From Dillenia suffruticosa (taxonomy: Eukaryota > Streptophyta > Magnoliopsida > Dilleniales > Dilleniaceae): a stretch of 64,000 nucleotides of DNA. Both the position numbers and the translations under genes were made by a program. Positions 58,561 through 64,000 of the stretch are shown piece after piece. Each line of letters begins with the position of its first letter. Position 1 is the first letter of the stretch. The stretch covers positions 5,721,774 through 5,785,773 of the forward strand of contig JAVTVX010000030.1 of NCBI GenBank assembly GCA_033439265.1. Direction: 5' to 3'. The notes below the pieces were generated by a model. The model did not search any database. It saw only the letters and a program-made list of their open reading frames with translations, and was not told where the DNA came from.

Positions 58561-58879
58561 TCATTTTCAAAAGTCACAATGATGGTTTCACTCTCAATCG
58601 AAAAACGATGTTTAAGTACACGTCCGTAATACTCTTACGAGAAGAGAAAATCTCTTCACTTTTAGATGGATCGCTCCCATTAGGACCAACATCCGTAATA
58701 GGGTCTTGGGTTCCGACGCTACGCTCACATGAACCACTAAACTTATCAATCTGATAGAAGGTAAAGTCCATATCAATTTCCCTCTCTCAAAGGAATCATT
58801 CTCAAGAAATGTGATATCATAAGACTCAATCTCAGTGACAGTATTATCCGTATGCTCACATAAGAGCATGTACCCCATG

Positions 58880-59411
58880 GAGTATTTTAAATATTTTATA
58901 AAAATACATTTCTTTTCTCGCAGACCTAACTTACCGTGTGGATGCGAAAAATCATGATTATATGCGGTACAACCTTATGACCTTAAGTGGCTAAGGTTAG
59001 GTTACTTCCCTGTCCAAAACTCATATGAGACACTGATTGCGGATTTTGATGGGACACGATTGAGAACGTAGACTACATTCAATAAAACATCTCCCAATGG
59101 GAGACGAACAAATTGACCTACACCATTATAGAGCTCATCATTTCCAACAAACTCTTATTCCTCCTCTCGGCTACTCCATTATGTTGAGAAGTAGTTGGAA
59201 TAGTCAACTGTCTTGTAATACCTTTCTCGAAACAGAGCTCTCTGAATAGTTCTGACAAATACTCGCATCCCCGATCGGTTCTGAGAGTCTTCACTCTCAA
59301 GTTTAACTGATTCTGAATTTTGCTAATAAATCTCATGAAGCATTCCAATGCCTCAGATTTGTGTGAGATTAGATAGACGTAACTGAAATGCGTGTAATCG
59401 TCTATAAACAT
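58880..59411 (-). pseudogene. Element F integrase
   Basis: 59118-59411 reads MFIDDYTHFSYVYLISHKSE (first Asp context), LRVKTLRTDRGCEYLSELFR (second Asp kept) and TSQHNGVAERRNKSLLEMMS (Glu kept). This is the least damaged integrase core of the A/F family here and has a single copy of the part that is duplicated in A. The C-terminal part to 58880 is broken. Confidence 0.88.
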
Positions 59412-59640
59412 AATAAAGTAGACAACTCCATTTCAAGGCTCTCATGCTCATAGCTCCATAGATATTGGAGTAAACCAACTGTAATAGAGTCCCAGCTCTC
59501 ATTGTGTTGCCTAATGATTTTTTTGTAACTTTGTCGGTTAGGCAAAACTTACATATGGATAGTTCAAATCTAGTTAATGGGTCCAACAGACCACTCACCG
59601 ATTCATCCTCTCTGGTCTTATATGTCTAAATCTACTATGC
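59353..59640 (-). pseudogene. Element F pre-integrase zinc region
   Basis: 59353-59598 reads MSGLLDPLTRFELSICKFCL and TDKVTKKSLGNTMRAGTLLQ, with the C-x2-C pair of the zinc module and the LVYSNIYGAMS lead-in to integrase (Asp replaced by Asn). Confidence 0.8.
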
Positions 59641-59798
59641 TATATATTTATATCATCATCTACGCAATCAGATGTAAAGACAATAAAAGAATAACAAGAA
59701 TACCATTACTAGAAACAACATCTAGTGCATATAGTCCATCCTGAATAAAACTAGAACAGATCAAACAGCTGTCGTATTTAATAAAAACAGATGATTTT

Positions 59799-60074
59799 CT
59801 ATATGACAAAACATATTCTTAGCAATTTTAAACAAAATACTGAAAACAAGTTCCGTTGAATATTCAGAGTATAAAAAACGTCATTTAGATATAGAGTCAG
59901 GTTACTTTGTAACTGCAACTTGTAAGTGTCGATCCATCTGACGATAACAAATGTTTCATTCCTTATGTAAATCCTCCTAACCTGAGAATTCATTTGGTGG
60001 AACTCCATATACGTACTCTTATCTTGAGCTACGTGGTCGGTGGCCCTAACTTGGCAATTCTTTTTCTTCCACAC
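59799..60074 (-). pseudogene. Element F protease region
   Basis: A 91-codon frame: RATDHVAQDKSTYMEFHQMN, IYIRNETFVIVRWIDTYKLQ, LTLYLNDVFYTLNIQRNLFS. The spacing matches the strand-rich part of copia protease (compare VYVSNEL and YLHDILYTLEIRRNF in element A); the catalytic DSGA itself is decayed. Confidence 0.7.
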
Positions 60075-60089
60075 ACAATAGATCTCATT

Positions 60090-60270
60090 ATCCTGTCTAG
60101 TCTAAGATGTGGTGCCCTCCCCAGGGCCTACCATCTCGTATTTCAGAATTTCATACAAATTTTACTCATCGAGAACAAACTGAATCTACTGGTGTAATAT
60201 ATCACAATTGTTACCATTCAATTTATTCTCTTTGTAAAGATTTAATACAACAGTTTTCATTATAGTAAGA
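60090..60270 (-). pseudogene. Element F gag stub
   Basis: Only about 180 bp of gag start remain; they align with 4280-4440 of element A. The next 700 bp, which hold the lysine-rich part and the zinc knuckle in A, are gone. Confidence 0.65.
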
Positions 60271-61410
60271 GAGATTTTAGTGACTTATACTTATTCTCAC
60301 ATTTTGTGCACATTTGAAATCAACAAATCCTAAATGATTCGAGTATAAACCGATAAGCAAATGTATGAATCAATGGACACCATACACCACAACCTAAAAT
60401 CACATCTCATCGTCCAGACTTGAATTCGGTGTACAAAAATTCATAAAAAATCACAAATATAGACATGAAACTCTCAGAAAATTGGAAAAAATCAATCTAA
60501 AACGACATGACACGCTGTCACACGCCAGGCGGCGCACAGCTAGGTGCCTTCACGCGCCAACAGCAACTTGCTACACATGCCAAACGCGCAGTGCGTCTGG
60601 TACGTGCCTGCATGCACGGGGCAACAAGCTGCTACATGTGTAGCAAGTTGACCCTAGACTACACGCGTCTGGTACGTCCGGAAGTTGCTATGCGTAGCAA
60701 GCTGCTACACCCGGGTCGAGGTGTGGGTCGGACTCAAATCCGGGACAACTTGACCCGGAAACCGACCCTTCAATTCATGCACCTTACTTGTGTGTGAACT
60801 TCACGTGCTCTCACCCTGCACGTCACGCGCCTTCTCATGCGTGTTCTTCATGTGCCCACGAGTCTAGGGCAATTCTCCTTTGCCCGACGGGCCAGTAATC
60901 GAATCCTCACAATTTGGTTGCCGAAAAATACTTTCCCGGCTACTTTTTGATGGCAATCTTGTCGGAAAAATGAAATTGGAATTTCTCAAGTCATCCTTAA
61001 CTCGATTTTTGAGAAATTCAAACCCTAATTTTGGATAATCAAATGTCTAAAATTTTTGCCCTTCATGGCCATGTTGGAAAACCTAGTTTCCGGTCACGAC
61101 AATATATAATATGTATGTCAAAATATAGATCAGATCACGAAAAACACATATATCGATTTCAAAGATCGATTTGTCCTGTAACACAATAAATTTAGGATTT
61201 TAAGTTTCTGGCACCATTAAGCGTAAAAAACTTTGACCTCATTTGTCATGATCTTAATATACTTCAAAAATTTTGAAAAAATTATTTTTGTAATTTACAA
61301 ATCATGGGCAATATCGTGATATAATTGAATTCATGTAATTCATTCATGATCCAAACTCCAAATTTTTATACCCAAAAAATTCCAGAAAAAAAATTTAATA
61401 CATCTAACAA
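60271..61410 (-). other. Element F long leader with GC-rich patch
   Basis: About 1.14 kb, no trusted frame. 60500-60860 is GC-rich with CACGCG, GCGC and CGCGT words, matching the patch in element A at 4690-4930. The 96-codon frame at 60507-60797 is in this patch and is likely chance. Confidence 0.7.
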
Positions 61411-61425
61411 ATATCCTGATATCAA
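61411..61425 (-). other. Element F primer-binding site
   Basis: TTGATATCAGGATAT on the minus strand, diverged from the tRNA-Met complement but abutting the LTR. Confidence 0.75.
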
Positions 61426-61789
61426 TGTTAGATTTAATTATTATAAGCAGGAATATGGTGATTTTTTGGAATAATTAAAAAATCAAATTTTTGGATATAT
61501 CTTAACGAATATAATGTAGACAATCTGGGAACCACAAACCTTTTCTTGACGATCTCATAGTCGGGATAATAACTATGTCAAAACGAGTCATCACCACAAT
61601 GTTATAACACCACAATGTTACAACACCGCAACCCAAAATACGGTAACTAAAGTAATGTAAAAAAATTCTCTACTCGGAATTTTTCCTAAACCCAAAATAC
61701 GATAATGTCACAATATTATCTCTTAATTTTAAATTTAAATTTAATTAACCATTGAGGTAACTACCTCTATGTGGACATATTTACCTACA
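61426..61789 (-). repeat. Element F 5' LTR
   Basis: 364 bp, plus-strand edges tgttagattt and acctaca. About 140 bp shorter than the 3' LTR because of an internal deletion near 61690-61730. Confidence 0.93.
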
Positions 61790-61829
61790 CTTAAAATTGT
61801 TCCAAAAAAAAACAAAAGAAAAATTCATT

Positions 61830-61972
61830 ATCTTGAAATTTATGACATTTGCTGTGATATTTGCCTTCCCAAGGTGATAAGAAATCGTTATATCGTAGTT
61901 TTTATAGTTTTTATTCAACTCCATCCACCTCCTCAATCTCAATTCATCCTTTTGCAAGAACAAATATCTCAA
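61830..61972 (-). pseudogene. Ty3/gypsy RNase H fragment
   Basis: LRYLFLQKDELRLRRWMELN followed by YDITISYHLGKANITANVIN matches the end of RNase H in plant gypsy elements (the QRRW-LELL and YHPGKAN-ADALSR region). It is a short scrap with no LTR seen. Confidence 0.72.
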
Positions 61973-63171
61973 ACTCTAATAATATCTCGCATTTCTCTTG
62001 TACAAATAGTCCCACTGGATCTTCAGGGAAAATGGAACAACTACTGACTCCAAATCATAGATTGGATCATTCTACTTATAAGACCTTCGTGGAGGCTAAG
62101 TTATGGCATGACCTTTCTATAGAAGAACAACCCTAAACCAAATAGCTATAGATCTAAAATCTCTTGCCAGACAAGACCAACATCGAAACCTCTATCAAAA
62201 GTTGTTTGAGATCTCCTAAGTAGCGAATTTGATGAGTAAAGTTATCGATCCCCCAAATATTAAATGACTTTTCCAATTAATATTGATCCACTCTAATTAC
62301 CTAAATTTATTTGAGAGTAGTGAACTTTTAGAGTGAAAATAAGAACTAAATTTCTAACTCTAAATTATTTTAAAAATGAAATAAATAAACAAAAGAATAA
62401 TAAATGAATTAAACTAACTAAATTTAAATCCTAAAAATTTTTTATAAACAAAATTACTACTATAAAATGAGAAAAAAAAACTACTAAAAGAGATTACTTA
62501 ACTAAGAAATTTAGAAAATAAAAAGAAATACTAATTAAAACTACTAGAAAAAAACTAAAACAATCTAAAACACCAATGAAAACTAAAAGTGGATCTTTTT
62601 CCCAAAAAAAAATGACAAATTAATATCTAAAAGAAACTAATTGAAAATTAAAATATAAAACTTAAATATAATAATATACTGAAATTAAACAGAATATTAT
62701 CATAAGACAACAAGAAAGACAAAAATTATAACGAAACATGTGAAATTAAAAGAAGAAATCGCAAATAGTGAAGACTCAAAGGAGTGGATTGATAATTTAA
62801 AACTGCAAGATGATTTTATTTATTTTGAGTTGTGGGTTCAATTTTTATGAAATATCTCCACAGATTACCACGCAAACAATTTGAGGCTCCAGTCATGCAA
62901 AACTGAGTTGTTTGGCCGCTGATCAAAAGCGCCTTAGTAGTGTAATTAATAGAGCAAAGCTCTATCCGTACACCGAACATTGTATCATTGAGAGCAATAA
63001 TTGCATACACAAACGAGCAAATCCTTTGCCACCTAGCAAAGTTGAATAAGTACACACTCTCTCTCTCTCTCTCTCTCTCTCACAGAGTCCCGCGTCCGTG
63101 TCTGATAATTATTCTTAGCAAAATGAAAGGGATTGCTATTGAACAGAAAAATTATATGATAAATAAGTACA

Positions 63172-63206
<35 letters not shown>

Positions 63207-64000
63207 CCTATTCTTAGCAAAATGAACGTGATTTGAACAGAAAAGTTATATGTTTAGTTTTGAAATTATGGATCAAGTTGTCAATTTAGTCTCTAAACTT
63301 TAAAAACTATAGAAAAATACTCAAATTTTAAAAAATGTCACAAATTGAACTTATTAATGATGGAGTCAAATTTTTCTTTTAATTGCTAACATGAAATGAT
63401 ATGATAAATGAATTAAATATATGGATATCGATTTGACGATACCTAATCATCATTTCCAGACACCTTACACAGCCTCGTCGGAGGCATGCTAATATGGCAA
63501 TGCCACGTAACCCACATGCTAACATGGCACCACGTCAACAAGGGGGGACATTCTGGTCTTTCAAGTATACAAAAGGGATAGTTAAGATGTGTCCGGTTGT
63601 GATAAATAAGGGTATTTTTTAGAAAATATTTTCTAAGAAAATGAAACAATATTTAAATATTCTATTTTTTAATTTAAAAAAAAAATAATAATTAAAAAAT
63701 ATTATTTTTTAATTTATAAAGAGAAATAAAAAATAATTTTAAAGTTATTTTTTACTATTTTTCATTATAAATAAAATTCGTATTCTTTAATATTTTCAAA
63801 ATTTTCTATTTTTTAAAAAATAAAAAATATGAAAAAATTAAAAATTATTTATCATAACTAAACGTATCTTTGTTTTTTTAATAATTACAAGAAAATTAAA
63901 ATTACCATAAAATACTAATGACGCACAAATTTAATATTTTTGAATTTTTATTTTTATGTTGTAAAATTAAAATATAATTATGAAATTAAAATCCTAAGTA
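61973..64000. other. AT-rich right end of window
   Basis: 62140-62810 is A-rich with short islands; 62810-63050 and 63240-63560 have balanced composition but no gene. 63440-63560 holds GCATGCTAA and CCACGT(C/A) words also seen at 24480-24620 and 25260-25310, so a dispersed repeat is possible. 63640-64000 is nearly all A and T. Confidence 0.5.
63046..63252. repeat. Tandem duplication around two (CT)n microsatellites
   Basis: Unit of about 116 bp: aataagtacacactctctct at 63046 and again near 63162; each is followed by a CT run (63056-63081 and 63172-63204) and then ttcttagcaaaatgaa, gaacagaaaa and ttatatg. Confidence 0.88.

Larger units (their letters stand above)
55381..61789 (-). mobile_element. 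Ty1/copia element F, complete with LTRs and exact TSD, gag-deleted
   Basis: A 6.41-kb element of the same family as A. LTRs at 55381-55883 and 61426-61789; exact target duplication CTTAA at 55376-55380 and 61790-61794. Polypurine tract and primer-binding site are in place. Order on the minus strand is leader, a stub of gag, protease, pre-integrase, integrase, RT, RNase H, then a 1.1-kb spacer. Most of gag, including the zinc knuckle present in A, is missing. All pol frames are broken. Confidence 0.96.

Noticed and set aside
60507-60797. 96-codon open frame in the GC-rich leader of element F
   Set aside because: GC-rich sequence lowers stop frequency; element A has no matching frame in its copy of the patch.

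Overview
The window is nuclear DNA of a flowering plant, most likely a dicot. It is AT-rich and intergenic, full of Ty1/copia LTR retrotransposons, and has few genes. Primer-binding sites match plant initiator-Met tRNA (TGGTATCAGAGC type). The host genes belong to plant families: a nepenthesin-type aspartic protease with its cysteine-rich insertion, a UVSSA/VHS repair protein, and a CrRLK1L malectin receptor kinase. I see no bacterial operon, CRISPR array, rRNA or tRNA gene.

Layout. 1-6009: right part of copia element A (minus strand), whose left end lies outside the window; it carries a recent-looking 815-bp tandem duplication. 6078-7829: the C-terminal two thirds of a UVSSA-like gene (minus), broken by frameshifts and a stop. 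7830-15003: copia element B (minus), inserted in that gene next to an exon edge, with target duplication AACAT. 15872-23504: copia element C (minus), with target duplication TTATC/TTATA. 24647-25237: a small CACTA-like DNA element. 25937-26434: a further copia LTR. 26435-35300: a long AT-rich stretch with simple repeats and no gene I can support. 35683-37101: the only intact host gene, an aspartic protease (minus strand). 39168-44139: copia element D (plus), with target duplication ATTAA. 44695-48561: a CrRLK1L receptor-kinase pseudogene, split by a probable solo LTR (45637-47100, target duplication ATGAA). 50193-54150: very degenerate copia element E (plus). 55381-61789: copia element F (minus), same family as A, with target duplication CTTAA. 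61830-61972: a Ty3/gypsy RNase H scrap, followed by AT-rich DNA and duplicated CT microsatellites.

How the parts relate. Elements A, B and C lie in one orientation around the UVSSA remnant. A ends 68 bp past its stop codon and B cuts off its 5' exons, so the locus looks like a gene that died and was invaded. All retroelement reading frames are broken, so I expect none to be autonomous. The aspartic protease has an intact frame, a signal peptide, both catalytic motifs and a CT-rich leader. As I remember the Arabidopsis map, a UVSSA homologue and this protease lie almost side by side on chromosome 3, so the window may keep an old gene neighbourhood. I did not find a new defence or biosynthetic system; the notable signals are in transposon structure and gene decay.
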